Below, one piece after another: positions 1-6,548 of a stretch of DNA of 9,162 nucleotides. Position numbers and translations under genes: made by a program. The stretch's first letter is position 1. Each line of letters begins with the position of its first letter. The stretch is from Bacteroidota bacterium (GTDB lineage: Bacteria; Bacteroidota; Bacteroidia; Flavobacteriales; Flavobacteriaceae): the NCBI GenBank assembly GCA_022560715.1, contig JADFSQ010000048.1, positions 1 through 9,162 of the forward strand, read 5' to 3'. Under the pieces are notes generated by a model, which was given only the letters and a program-made list of their open reading frames with translations, did not search any database and was not told where the DNA came from.

Positions 1-106
1 CTCCCATGTCTCCATAAAATAAAACTATTTTCGTTTTAAAATTTTTAAGTAACAATTTTGCTACATCATCAATAGTATCTAAATCGAAATGTACAGTTTC
101 ATTCAT
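1..106 (-). CDS. tsaE: TsaE, tRNA threonylcarbamoyladenosine biosynthesis ATPase (N-terminal part only)
   Basis: Only the first 35 codons lie in the window; the gene runs off the left edge. TsaE is the small cytoplasmic P-loop ATPase that works with TsaB and TsaD to make N6-threonylcarbamoyladenosine at position 37 of ANN-decoding tRNAs. Read on the minus strand from the ATG at 106-104, the peptide begins MNETVHFDLDTIDDVAKLLL and ends ..IVLFYGDMG, which is the beta strand and first half of the Walker A motif (GDMGAGKTT in the family); the last base visible fits the next Ala codon. The Asp/Glu-rich helix before the strand also fits the family. It is co-directional with and 88 nt downstream of porX. 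Family assignment rests on a short stretch, but the motif position (about residue 32) is exactly as expected. Confidence 0.82.
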   Translation of the reverse strand, partial: MNETVHFDLDTIDDVAKLLLKNFKTKIVLFYGDMG

Positions 107-118
107 CCAATTGTCAGG

Positions 119-149
119 CAATAATAAGGTATATTTTGTTAATAAACAA
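119..149 (-). promoter_or_regulatory. Possible tsaE promoter in the porX-tsaE gap
   Basis: On the minus strand TTG (149-147) is followed after 20 nt by TATTATTG (126-119), one mismatch from the Bacteroidota -7 box TAnnTTTG with a usual spacing to a -33 TTG. Transcription from here would leave a leader of roughly 10-15 nt before the tsaE ATG. In AT-rich DNA such matches arise by chance, so this is tentative; tsaE may simply be co-transcribed with porX. Confidence 0.3.
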
Positions 150-194
150 GTAAAACGTGTATTTCGTCGATGTTTTATGCAATTTATGGATAAA

Positions 195-1748
195 TTATCT
201 TGGACTCAAGACTGCAAATGGGATAATAACTTCTTCTAAAGATACGCCTCCATGCTGATAGGTGTTACGATAATAGCTTACATAATGATTGTAATTGTTT
301 GGATACGCAAAAAATAGATTTCCTTTTGCAAAAATAAAGGAACTATTCATAGTTATTGAAGGTAAAAAAATCTTTTTTGGGTCTCTTGCTACAAACACAT
401 CTTTATCTTCAAACGTTAAACTTCTCCCGGTTTTATATCGCAGATTAAGACTAGTCTCTCTATCTCCAATAACTTTAGAAGGATTTTTTACATTAATAGT
501 TCCATGGTCTGTAGTTATAATAAGTTTAAAGCCTAGTTGTTGTGCTTGTTGAATTATTTCCAGCAAAGGAGAGTTTTTAAACCAACTTACAGTTAAAGAG
601 CGATATGCTTTGTCGTTAGAAGCTAATTCTTTTACAACGTCCATTTCGGTTTTAGAATGCGATAGCATATCTACAAAATTGTAAACAACAACTGTAAGAT
701 CATTATCTTTTTGAGATTTAAAATTGTCAGCTAATTTTTTGCCAGCCTTTAGATTTGTTATTTTAAAATATTCATGTTTTATATGGCTTAATCCCAAACG
801 TTTTAATTGAGCTGTTAGAAACTCATTTTCAAATAAATTTTTTCCGCCTTCATCATTGTCATTTTTCCAATAGTTTGGATGTAATTGCTCCATATCGCTT
901 GGCATTAATCCAGAAAAAATAGCGTTTCTTGCATATTGGGTAGCTGTTGGTAAAATGCTATAATATGGCGATTCGCTTTGGGTTTTGTAATAATTGTTTA
1001 CAATTGGTTCGAATGCTTTCCACTGGTCGTATCTTAAATTATCTACAACTACTAAAAGTGTTGGTTGAGTTTTACTTAACTCCGGAACAACCTTTTCTTT
1101 AAAAAGGGTATGAGATAGTATTGGAGCTTCTGCGTTGGGTTGAAGCCAGTTTTCGTAATTTTTGTCAATAAACTTTCCGAATTGAAGGTTTGCTTCATTT
1201 TTTTGAGATTCTAAAATCTCGAACATGGCATGATCTTCAATATCTTCGAGTTCAATTTCCCAATAGATTAATTTTTGGTATAGCTCAATCCATTCTTCAT
1301 AACTATTTACCATTGATAGATCCATGGCTATTTTTCTAAATTCCTGCTGATAACTGGATGTTGTTTTTTCGGAAACTAAACGTGTAAGGTCTAAATTCTT
1401 TTTTAAACTCAATAAAATCTGATGCGGATTTACTGGTTTTATAAGGTAATCCGCAATTTTGCTTCCAATGGCTTCTTCCATAATATATTCTTCCTCACTT
1501 TTGGTAATCATTACCACAGGAAGGTTACTTCGTTTCTCTTTAATTTCTGATAGAGTTTCCAAACCCGTTAAACCTGGCATATTTTCGTCTAAAAAAACAA
1601 TATCAAAATTTTGGTCTTCAATAATTTCTATGGCTTCTGTGCCACTCTGGCAAGTGGTAACTACATAATTTCTTTTTTCTAAAAATAAAATGTGTGGTTT
1701 TAATAAATCTATTTCATCATCAACCCAAAGAATGTTTATATTGTTCAT
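195..1748 (-). CDS. porX: PorX, response regulator with PglZ phosphodiesterase domain (type IX secretion regulator)
   Basis: Cytoplasmic two-component response regulator of 517 aa. Residues 1-125 are a receiver domain: acidic pair D10-D11, phospho-acceptor D54 (FLDENMPG), T82 and K104-P105. A helical linker follows, and from about 225 to the end a PglZ domain of the alkaline phosphatase superfamily is recognisable. Its likely metal ligands are D236 (VVDNLRYD), T270 as candidate nucleophile (PTATQYARN), D360/H364 (DMLSH), D414-H415 (TTDHG) and H499 (QHGG). In Porphyromonas and Flavobacterium PorX is activated by the sensor PorY and controls type IX secretion genes; its PglZ domain is reported to cleave phosphodiester bonds in oligonucleotides. 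All key residues of both domains are present, so an active protein is expected. The ATG at 1748 is the natural start just before INILWVDDE. PorY is not in the window. It is divergent from the HD gene and upstream of tsaE. Confidence 0.95.
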   Translation of the reverse strand: MNNINILWVDDEIDLLKPHILFLEKRNYVVTTCQSGTEAIEIIEDQNFDIVFLDENMPGLTGLETLSEIKEKRSNLPVVMITKSEEEYIMEEAIGSKIADYLIKPVNPHQILLSLKKNLDLTRLVSEKTTSSYQQEFRKIAMDLSMVNSYEEWIELYQKLIYWEIELEDIEDHAMFEILESQKNEANLQFGKFIDKNYENWLQPNAEAPILSHTLFKEKVVPELSKTQPTLLVVVDNLRYDQWKAFEPIVNNYYKTQSESPYYSILPTATQYARNAIFSGLMPSDMEQLHPNYWKNDNDEGGKNLFENEFLTAQLKRLGLSHIKHEYFKITNLKAGKKLADNFKSQKDNDLTVVVYNFVDMLSHSKTEMDVVKELASNDKAYRSLTVSWFKNSPLLEIIQQAQQLGFKLIITTDHGTINVKNPSKVIGDRETSLNLRYKTGRSLTFEDKDVFVARDPKKIFLPSITMNSSFIFAKGNLFFAYPNNYNHYVSYYRNTYQHGGVSLEEVIIPFAVLSPR

Positions 1749-1753
1749 ATATT

Positions 1754-1761
1754 TATATTTG
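1754..1761 (+). promoter_or_regulatory. -7 promoter box of the HD phosphohydrolase gene
   Basis: TATATTTG is an exact match to the Bacteroidota -7 consensus TAnnTTTG. No clear -33 TTG stands at the usual distance. Transcription would start near 1767 and give a leader of about 20 nt before the TTG codon at 1787. The box lies only 6 nt beyond the divergent porX start, so the upstream part of this promoter overlaps the first porX codons. It supports placing the HD start downstream of 1767. Confidence 0.55.
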
Positions 1762-1786
1762 CATAAATTTTAATTCAATTAAAGGT

Positions 1787-3016
1787 TTGCATACTAATAA
1801 CAAACTTAAAATATTTAACGACCCAATTTACGGATTTATTACAATTCCGAATTCTTTAATTTTTGAATTAATAGAACACAGGTATTTTCAAAGACTTCGT
1901 AGAATTACTCAAATGGGATTGTCCTATTTGGTATATCCAGGAGCACATCACACACGATTTCACCACGCATTAGGAAGTATGCATTTAATGCAAAATGCGG
2001 TTAGGATACTTCGTTTTAAAGGGGTTACAATTTCTGAAGATGAAGAAAATGCGTTATTAATTGCGATTTTGTTGCATGATATTGGTCATGGTCCGTTTAG
2101 CCATACTATGGAACACAGTATTGTAAAGGGCGTTTCGCATGAAGAAATTTCGCTGTTGTTTATGCAAAAACTCAATACCGAATTTAACTCAAATTTAACG
2201 CTTGCCATAAAAGTATTTAAAGGAGAGTATCATCGAAAGTTCATGTGCCAGTTAATTTCCAGTCAGTTAGACATGGATCGTTCAGATTATTTAAAACGGG
2301 ATAGTTTTTACACAGGAGTTTCCGAAGGTAATATAAATAGTGCTCATTTATTAACAATGCTTAATGTTGTAGAAGACGAACTTGTTGTTGAAGAAAAAGG
2401 AATATATTCAGTTGAGCGGTTTTTAACAGCAAGACGACTCATGTATTGGCAGGTTTATTTGCATAAAACCAGTTTAGTTGCAGAACAATTAATGATTAGA
2501 GCACTACAACGTGCAAAAGAATTAACACTTAAAGGAGAAACACTAATAGTTAGTAAAGCATTATTGTATTTTTTAAAAAATGAAATCTCTCATGACACTT
2601 TTAATGATTTTACTCTTGAAACTTATGCTAATCTAGACGATTTTGATATAATTTCCGCAATGAAAGAATGGCAGTTTAATGATGACTTTGTGTTGAGTAA
2701 TCTTTGCAAAATGATTATTAACAGAGATCTTTTAAAAATAGAAATAAAGAATAATCAAATTAATAATGATAAATTAAATAAGCACATCACTAATTTGATG
2801 CATAAATATAATGTTACAAATTACGAAGCATCGTTTTTTGTGTTTAAAGGAGAGGTAACTAATCAAGCCTATCAATTAAATAACCAAAATATAAACATCT
2901 TGTTTAAAACAGGAAAAGTAATTGATATTGTAGATGCTTCAGATCATTTAAATTTAAAAGTGCTTTCAAAACCTGTTACAAAGTATTATATATGTTATCC
3001 AAAAGACAAACTTTAG
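1787..3016 (+). CDS. HD-domain phosphohydrolase (SAMHD1-like, COG1078 family)
   Basis: Predicted cytoplasmic metal-dependent phosphohydrolase of 409 aa, probably acting on (deoxy)nucleoside triphosphates or a related nucleotide; the substrate is not known from sequence. The HD core is complete: H60 (TRFHH), H97-D98 (LLHDIGHGPFSH) and D164 (LDMDRSDYLKRD). By alignment with SAMHD1 these correspond to H167, H206-D207 and D311; R165, Y168 and D172 match its nucleotide-contacting K312, Y315 and D319. The N-terminal KIFNDPIYGFI is typical of the family. Start: the frame has no ATG before residue 43, so the TTG at 1787 is chosen; it follows a -7 box at 1754-1761 and gives the usual N-terminus and length. 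An upstream GTG at 1694 in the same frame lies inside antisense porX and upstream of that promoter. The gene is alone on its unit, divergent from porX and followed by the lpxD1 promoter region. Confidence 0.87.
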   Translation: MHTNNKLKIFNDPIYGFITIPNSLIFELIEHRYFQRLRRITQMGLSYLVYPGAHHTRFHHALGSMHLMQNAVRILRFKGVTISEDEENALLIAILLHDIGHGPFSHTMEHSIVKGVSHEEISLLFMQKLNTEFNSNLTLAIKVFKGEYHRKFMCQLISSQLDMDRSDYLKRDSFYTGVSEGNINSAHLLTMLNVVEDELVVEEKGIYSVERFLTARRLMYWQVYLHKTSLVAEQLMIRALQRAKELTLKGETLIVSKALLYFLKNEISHDTFNDFTLETYANLDDFDIISAMKEWQFNDDFVLSNLCKMIINRDLLKIEIKNNQINNDKLNKHITNLMHKYNVTNYEASFFVFKGEVTNQAYQLNNQNINILFKTGKVIDIVDASDHLNLKVLSKPVTKYYICYPKDKL

Positions 3017-3027
3017 TACATTTTTTA

Positions 3028-3035
3028 TACTTTTG
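3028..3035 (+). promoter_or_regulatory. -7 promoter box of the lipid A cluster (lpxD1)
   Basis: TACTTTTG exactly fits the Bacteroidota -7 consensus TAnnTTTG. No TTG is present at the -33 position. The expected transcription start is near 3041, so the transcript would begin almost at the first base of the repeated leader module (3042) and carry it as a 5' leader of about 90 nt. The box is 11 nt downstream of the HD gene stop codon, so the lipid A unit has its own promoter. Confidence 0.55.
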
Positions 3036-3039
3036 CGTC

Positions 3040-3120
3040 AAATGAACCGAGCAAACTAAAAAGTTTATCACCAAAGAGAATAATTAATAGCGAACAGCAT
3101 GTAACCTATTAAAAACAATT
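3040..3120 (+). repeat. Leader module, copy A (upstream of lpxD1)
   Basis: This leader shares with 5660-5741 upstream of lpxA three identical blocks in the same order: AAATGAACCGAGC (13 nt, 3040-3052), TAAAAAGTTTA (3057-3067) and TAGCGAACA (3088-3096), then a looser ACCT..TTAAAAA.CAAT tail. The distance between first and third block is the same (46 nt), and the first block's ATG is 91 nt from the lpxD1 start against 89 nt for lpxA. It contains a perfect small hairpin AAACT-AAAA-AGTTT (3053-3066). The ATG in block 1 opens a 5-codon frame MNRAN (3042-3059). Function unknown. Confidence 0.7.
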
Positions 3121-3132
3121 AAGGATGAATAC

Positions 3133-4161
3133 ATGAAATTTACAGCAACACAAATAGCCGAAATTTTAGAAGGAGACATTGTTGGAAATCCCGATGTTGA
3201 AGTATCAAAACTTGCAAAAATTGAAGAAGGAACTAAAGGTTCTCTTACGTTTTTAGCCAATCCAAAATATACACCATATATATATAGCACAAATGCTTCA
3301 ATTACTATCGTAAATAAAGAGTTTAGCCCAGAGAACGATATAAATACTACTTTAATTAAAGTTAAAGATGCTTATAAATCGTTTTCAAAATTATTGGAAT
3401 ATTATAATGATATTAAAATGAATAAGACTGGAATCGAACAGCCATGTTTTATATCAGAATCGTCATCGTATGGAAAAAATGTTTACATAGGAGCATTTTC
3501 TTATATTGGTGATAATGTAATAATTGGAGATAATGTAAAAATTTATCCAAATAGTTATATAGGGGATAATGTAACTATTGGTAATGATGTACAAGTGTTT
3601 TCAGGCGTTAAAATCTATTCTGAAAGTATTATAGGTAATAACTGTGTCATAAACTCTGGTGTAATTATAGGTGCAGATGGTTTTGGTTTTACACCAAATG
3701 AAGATGGAGTGTACAGCAAAGTGCCACATACAGGAAATGTTATTCTTGAAGATAATGTAGATATTGGTGCAGCGACTACTATTGACAGAGCTACTTTAGG
3801 ATCTACTGTCATTCATGAAGGAGTAAAATTAGACAACCAAATACAAATTGCTCATAATGTCGAGATTGGTAAAAATACAATAATTGCTGCCCAAACAGGA
3901 ATAGCTGGTTCCACAAAAATTGGTAAAAATTGCCAAATAGGAGGGCAGGTAGGCTTTGCAGGTCATTTAATTATAGGAGATAATGTAAAAATACAAGCAC
4001 AATCTGGAATTGGGAGAAATGTAAAAGACAATGAAGTCTTACAAGGATCACCAGCATTTCTTTATGGAGATTGGAATAAATCTTATGTGCATTTTAAAAA
4101 TTTGCCAAAAATTGTAAAAGACATAAACGATTTAGAAAAAAAAATAAACAAAAATGGTTAA
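3133..4161 (+). CDS. lpxD: LpxD, UDP-3-O-(3-hydroxyacyl)glucosamine N-acyltransferase (canonical copy)
   Basis: Third enzyme of lipid A synthesis: it transfers a 3-hydroxyacyl chain from ACP to the 2-amino group of UDP-3-O-acyl-glucosamine, in the cytoplasm. The 342-aa length is normal. Residues 1-100 form the uridine-binding domain, with F40, N43 and Y46 (TFLANPKY) at the positions of the uracil-binding Phe-Asn-Tyr trio. Residues 108-297 are hexapeptide repeats of a left-handed beta helix (IGDNVxIG style), with the catalytic His at 241 (QIQIAHN) and a second conserved His at 278 (GFAGH). GADGFGF at 180-186 is the usual family signature. The C-terminal helix follows from about 320. The ATG at 3133 gives the standard [12 protein letters not shown] start. 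First gene of the lipid A unit; its last 8 nt overlap lpxC-fabZ, which suggests translational coupling. Confidence 0.96.
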   Translation: MKFTATQIAEILEGDIVGNPDVEVSKLAKIEEGTKGSLTFLANPKYTPYIYSTNASITIVNKEFSPENDINTTLIKVKDAYKSFSKLLEYYNDIKMNKTGIEQPCFISESSSYGKNVYIGAFSYIGDNVIIGDNVKIYPNSYIGDNVTIGNDVQVFSGVKIYSESIIGNNCVINSGVIIGADGFGFTPNEDGVYSKVPHTGNVILEDNVDIGAATTIDRATLGSTVIHEGVKLDNQIQIAHNVEIGKNTIIAAQTGIAGSTKIGKNCQIGGQVGFAGHLIIGDNVKIQAQSGIGRNVKDNEVLQGSPAFLYGDWNKSYVHFKNLPKIVKDINDLEKKINKNG

Positions 4162-5560
4162 TACCGTGCATAAGCAAACAACAATTGCTAAAGAAGTTTC
4201 GCTAAGAGGAGTCGGGCTTCATACAGGAAAAGAAGTGACATTAACTTTTAAACCTGCAGATGTTAATAATGGATATTCGTTTAAAAGAATTGATCTTGAA
4301 GGCAATCCCATTATTGAAGCTACTGTAAATAATGTTAGTAATACACAACGTGGTACCTGTTTAGAAAAAAATGGTGTTGTTATTCAAACTTGTGAGCATG
4401 TTTTAGCAGCTTTAGTTGGTTTAGAAATAGATAACGTTATTATTGAACTTAATGCATCTGAAACTCCAATCATGGATGGTTCTTCAAAATATTTTGTTGA
4501 AGCGTTGGTAAAAGCTGGAAGTATTGAACAGGATAGCAATAGAAAAGAATACGTAGTAAAAGAAGTGATATCTTATTTTGATGAAGAATCTGGCAGTGAA
4601 ATCACAATTATTCCTTCAGAAGAATACCAAGTGACTACTATGGTCGATTTTGGCACTAAAGTTTTAGGCACTCAAAACGCAACATTACTGCATATTTCCG
4701 ATTTTAAAGATCAAATTTCCGACTCCCGAACATTTAGCTTTTTGCATGAGATAGAAATGCTACTCGAACATGGATTAATAAAAGGAGGTGATTTAAATAA
4801 TGCCATAGTTTATGTAGATAAAGAATTATCTCCAGAAACGATGGAACGTTTAAAGGTAGCTTTTAAAAAAGACAATATTGCCGTTAAACCTAATGGAATT
4901 TTAGATAATTTAACATTGCACTATCCTAATGAAGCAGCAAGGCATAAATTGCTTGACGTAGTAGGAGATTTAGCCTTAATAGGCACAAGAATCAGAGGTA
5001 AAGTTATTGCCAATAAACCTGGACACTTTATTAATACACAGTTTGCAAAAAAAATGGCAAAGATAATTAAGATTGAGAAGAGGAATAACGTCCCCGTTGT
5101 AGATTTAAATCAAGAGCCATTAATGGATGTTAACCAAATAATGGATATGTTGCCACACAGACCGCCATTTTTGTTTATCGACAAAATTTTTGAGCTTACT
5201 GATTCGTATGTCATAGGAATGAAAAATGTAACAATGAACGAACCTTTTTTTGTTGGTCATTTTCCTGGTGCTCCAGTAATGCCTGGAGTTTTAATTGTGG
5301 AAGCAATGGCACAAACAGGAGGGATTTTAGTTTTAAGTACAGTTCCTGACCCAGAAAATTACTTAACATTTTTTATGAGAATTGATAAGGTAAGGTTTAA
5401 AAAACAAGTAAAACCAGGCGATACGTTAATCTTTAAGTGTTCATTAATAACACCAATTAGAAGAGGTATTTGCCACATGCAAGGCTATGCGTATGCAAAC
5501 GGTGTGCTTTGCGCCGAAGCTGAACTATTGGCTCAAATAACAAAAATTAAACAATTATAA
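4154..5560 (+). CDS. lpxC/fabZ: LpxC-FabZ, UDP-3-O-acyl-GlcNAc deacetylase fused to 3-hydroxyacyl-ACP dehydratase
   Basis: Bifunctional cytoplasmic enzyme of 468 aa. Residues 1-310 are LpxC, the zinc deacetylase that commits UDP-3-O-acyl-GlcNAc to lipid A: E81-H82 (TCEH), H264 and D268 (HKLLDVVGD) are the catalytic Glu and zinc ligands, and H291 (KPGH) is the second catalytic His. [10 protein letters not shown] at 17-26 is the usual N-terminal signature. After a short linker, residues 321-468 are a FabZ hot-dog dehydratase with HRPPFLFID (335-343), catalytic H369 (GHFPG) and E383 (VEAMAQ). The fusion is characteristic of Bacteroidota, not a novelty. FabZ consumes the same 3-hydroxyacyl-ACP that LpxA and LpxD use, so one chain sits at the fatty acid/lipid A branch point. 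The ATG at 4154 overlaps the lpxD1 stop by 8 nt. No frame damage is visible. Confidence 0.97.
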   Translation: MVNTVHKQTTIAKEVSLRGVGLHTGKEVTLTFKPADVNNGYSFKRIDLEGNPIIEATVNNVSNTQRGTCLEKNGVVIQTCEHVLAALVGLEIDNVIIELNASETPIMDGSSKYFVEALVKAGSIEQDSNRKEYVVKEVISYFDEESGSEITIIPSEEYQVTTMVDFGTKVLGTQNATLLHISDFKDQISDSRTFSFLHEIEMLLEHGLIKGGDLNNAIVYVDKELSPETMERLKVAFKKDNIAVKPNGILDNLTLHYPNEAARHKLLDVVGDLALIGTRIRGKVIANKPGHFINTQFAKKMAKIIKIEKRNNVPVVDLNQEPLMDVNQIMDMLPHRPPFLFIDKIFELTDSYVIGMKNVTMNEPFFVGHFPGAPVMPGVLIVEAMAQTGGILVLSTVPDPENYLTFFMRIDKVRFKKQVKPGDTLIFKCSLITPIRRGICHMQGYAYANGVLCAEAELLAQITKIKQL

Positions 5561-5658
5561 ACTGAGCAAAATCAATTTTATAAAATTTGCTAAAATTTAT
5601 GATAAACGAATGCATTTCACTCCCGATAGCTATCAGGATAAGAAACACTAAAATATAA
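5557..5658 (+). repeat. Leader module, copy B1 (distal, tandem copy upstream of lpxA)
   Basis: The stretch 5564-5620 aligns by eye with 5669-5724 at about 44 of 57 columns (one gap), so the lpxC-fabZ/lpxA gap contains a tandem duplication with a period of about 105 nt. The copy begins with ATAAACTGAGC (5557-5567) overlapping the fabZ stop codon, against ATGAACCGAGC in the other copies. It holds a stem AGCAAA/TTTGCT (5565-5570 with 5586-5591) around an AT-rich palindrome (5574-5587), then a separate palindrome at 5621-5638. The stem has no T-run behind it, so a normal intrinsic terminator is not supported. A 19-codon frame from ATG 5599 to TAA 5658 is present. Confidence 0.6.
5621..5638. repeat. 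GATAGCTATC-centred palindrome
   Basis: TCCCGATAGCTATCAGGA is an 18-nt inverted repeat with a single C/A mismatch in the arms. It is an insertion relative to the proximal leader copy, which lacks it at the equivalent place. I recall similar CCCGATAGCTATCGGG palindromes as frequent intergenic repeats in marine Flavobacteriaceae, but cannot verify it here. No T-rich tail follows, so a terminator role is doubtful. Confidence 0.5.
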
Positions 5659-5659
5659 G

Positions 5660-5750
5660 AAATGAACCGAGCTAAACAAATTTTAAAAAGTTTACTATAA
5701 CTATGATTAGCGAACACATTTCACCTTTAAAAAACAATAAAAAATAAGAA
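5660..5750 (+). repeat. Leader module, copy B2 (proximal, immediately upstream of lpxA)
   Basis: This copy runs from AAATGAACCGAGC (5660-5672) to the lpxA start codon and matches copy A upstream of lpxD1 in three identical blocks (13, 11 and 9 nt) and in total length. The first block opens a 12-codon frame MNRAKQILKSLL ending at 5700. A potential stem pairs 5670-5677 with 5690-5696 (seven pairs, one bulged C). The tail AATAAGAAATGAACC at the lpxA start is itself nearly the same as the sequence entering this copy at 5655-5668, so the lpxA start region looks like part of the repeat series. Confidence 0.68.
5703..5747 (+). other. Possible 14-codon leader ORF before lpxA
   Basis: ATG at 5703 opens MISEHISPLKNNKK and stops at 5745-5747, three bases before the lpxA ATG. 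The distal tandem copy has a counterpart, MINECISLPIAIRIRNTKI (5599-5658), which shares the MI-x-E-x-IS start because the DNA is duplicated. In copy A the equivalent frame has no ATG. Translation is possible but not shown; the frame may be a by-product of an RNA or DNA repeat. Confidence 0.15.
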
Positions 5751-6530
5751 ATGAACCAACCTCTTGCATATGTGCATCCAGGTGCAAAAATCGCAAAAAA
5801 TGTTGTGATTGAGCCTTTTACAACCATTCATAACAATGTTAAAATTGGAAATGGAACATGGATCGGATCTAATGTTACCATAATGGAAGGCGCACGTATC
5901 GGAAAAAACTGTAATGTCTTTCCAGGAGCAATAATTTCGGCTATTCCACAAGATTTAAAATATAACGACGAAGATACAACTGTAGTAATAGGTAATAATG
6001 TTACCATTCGGGAATGTGTAACTATTAACAAAGGAACTTCAGATAGGATGAAAACTGTAATTGGTGATAATTGCCTGATTATGGCCTATTGTCATATTGC
6101 TCACGATTGTATTGTTGGAAATAATTGTATTTTTTCTAACAACAGTACATTGGCAGGTCATATAACAATTGGCGATTATGTAATTCTTGCAGGAATGACA
6201 GCAGTTCATCAATTTTGTTCAATCGGTAAGCATGCTTTTGTGACAGGTGGTACTTTGGTAAGAAAAGATGTGCCTCCTTATGTAAAAGCAGGACGAGAAC
6301 CACTTTCGTATGTCGGAATAAATTCTGTTGGATTGCGTAGAAGAGGTTTTACTTCTGAAAAGATTAAAGAAATTCAAAATATATACAGATTACTCTATCA
6401 AAAAAATTACAATAATACTCAAGCTTCAAGAATTATCGAAGCCGAAATGGAAGCAACTCCAGAACGCGACGAAATTCTTCAATTCATTAAAGACTCACAC
6501 AGAGGTATCATGAAAGGATACTCAAGATAA
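5751..6530 (+). CDS. lpxA: LpxA, acyl-ACP:UDP-N-acetylglucosamine O-acyltransferase
   Basis: First enzyme of lipid A synthesis, a cytoplasmic trimer that moves a 3-hydroxyacyl chain from ACP to the 3-OH of UDP-GlcNAc. The 259-aa length is normal. Residues 8-180 are hexapeptide repeats of a left-handed beta helix; the catalytic His is H118 (HIAHDC), with H115, H137 (AGH) and H153 (VHQF) also at family positions. G166 occupies the site of the E. coli hydrocarbon-ruler Gly173, which agrees with a long (C14 or longer) acyl chain rather than C10. The C-terminal helical part runs from about 185. The start MNQPLAYVHPGAKI is standard. It is preceded by a 190-nt gap filled by repeated leader modules and followed after 18 nt by efp, so it may head a subunit of the cluster with its own control. 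Confidence 0.96.
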   Translation: MNQPLAYVHPGAKIAKNVVIEPFTTIHNNVKIGNGTWIGSNVTIMEGARIGKNCNVFPGAIISAIPQDLKYNDEDTTVVIGNNVTIRECVTINKGTSDRMKTVIGDNCLIMAYCHIAHDCIVGNNCIFSNNSTLAGHITIGDYVILAGMTAVHQFCSIGKHAFVTGGTLVRKDVPPYVKAGREPLSYVGINSVGLRRRGFTSEKIKEIQNIYRLLYQKNYNNTQASRIIEAEMEATPERDEILQFIKDSHRGIMKGYSR

Positions 6531-6548
6531 AAATTAATATAAAAAAAT

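Noticed and set aside
295..552. Open frame on the plus strand opposite porX (85 codons)
   Set aside because: It is antisense to the conserved PglZ coding sequence, shows no recognisable motif and is cysteine/hydrophobic noise at its end; porX is clearly the real gene.
1459..1668. Open frame on the plus strand opposite the porX receiver domain
   Set aside because: Antisense shadow of the conserved receiver domain, no family resemblance.
3040..3120. CRISPR-like or tandem array reading of the leader repeats
   Set aside because: Only three degenerate copies, two loci, no uniform spacer length and no cas genes.
3084..3290. Minus-strand frame over the lpxD1 start
   Set aside because: Overlaps the conserved LpxD N-terminus and the leader in antisense; no motif.
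3615..3812. Minus-strand frame inside lpxD1
   Set aside because: Shadow of the hexapeptide repeats; periodic codons leave antisense frames open.
4154..5560. LpxC-FabZ fusion as a novel gene fusion
   Set aside because: This bifunctional protein is well known in Bacteroidota; not previously undescribed.
5565..5591. AGCAAA/TTTGCT hairpin just after the lpxC-fabZ stop as an intrinsic terminator
   Set aside because: The stem is AT-rich and is followed by AAAATTTATG rather than a T-run; it is better explained as part of the repeated leader.
5727..6031. Two minus-strand frames over the start of lpxA (5727-5951 and 5828-6031)
   Set aside because: Both are antisense to conserved LpxA codons; one is rich in Cys/His by reverse reading of AT-rich repeats but lacks any zinc-finger spacing that I would trust.
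6328..6513. 61-codon plus-strand frame within lpxA
   Set aside because: Out-of-frame shadow of the LpxA C-terminal helices, with no independent start context.
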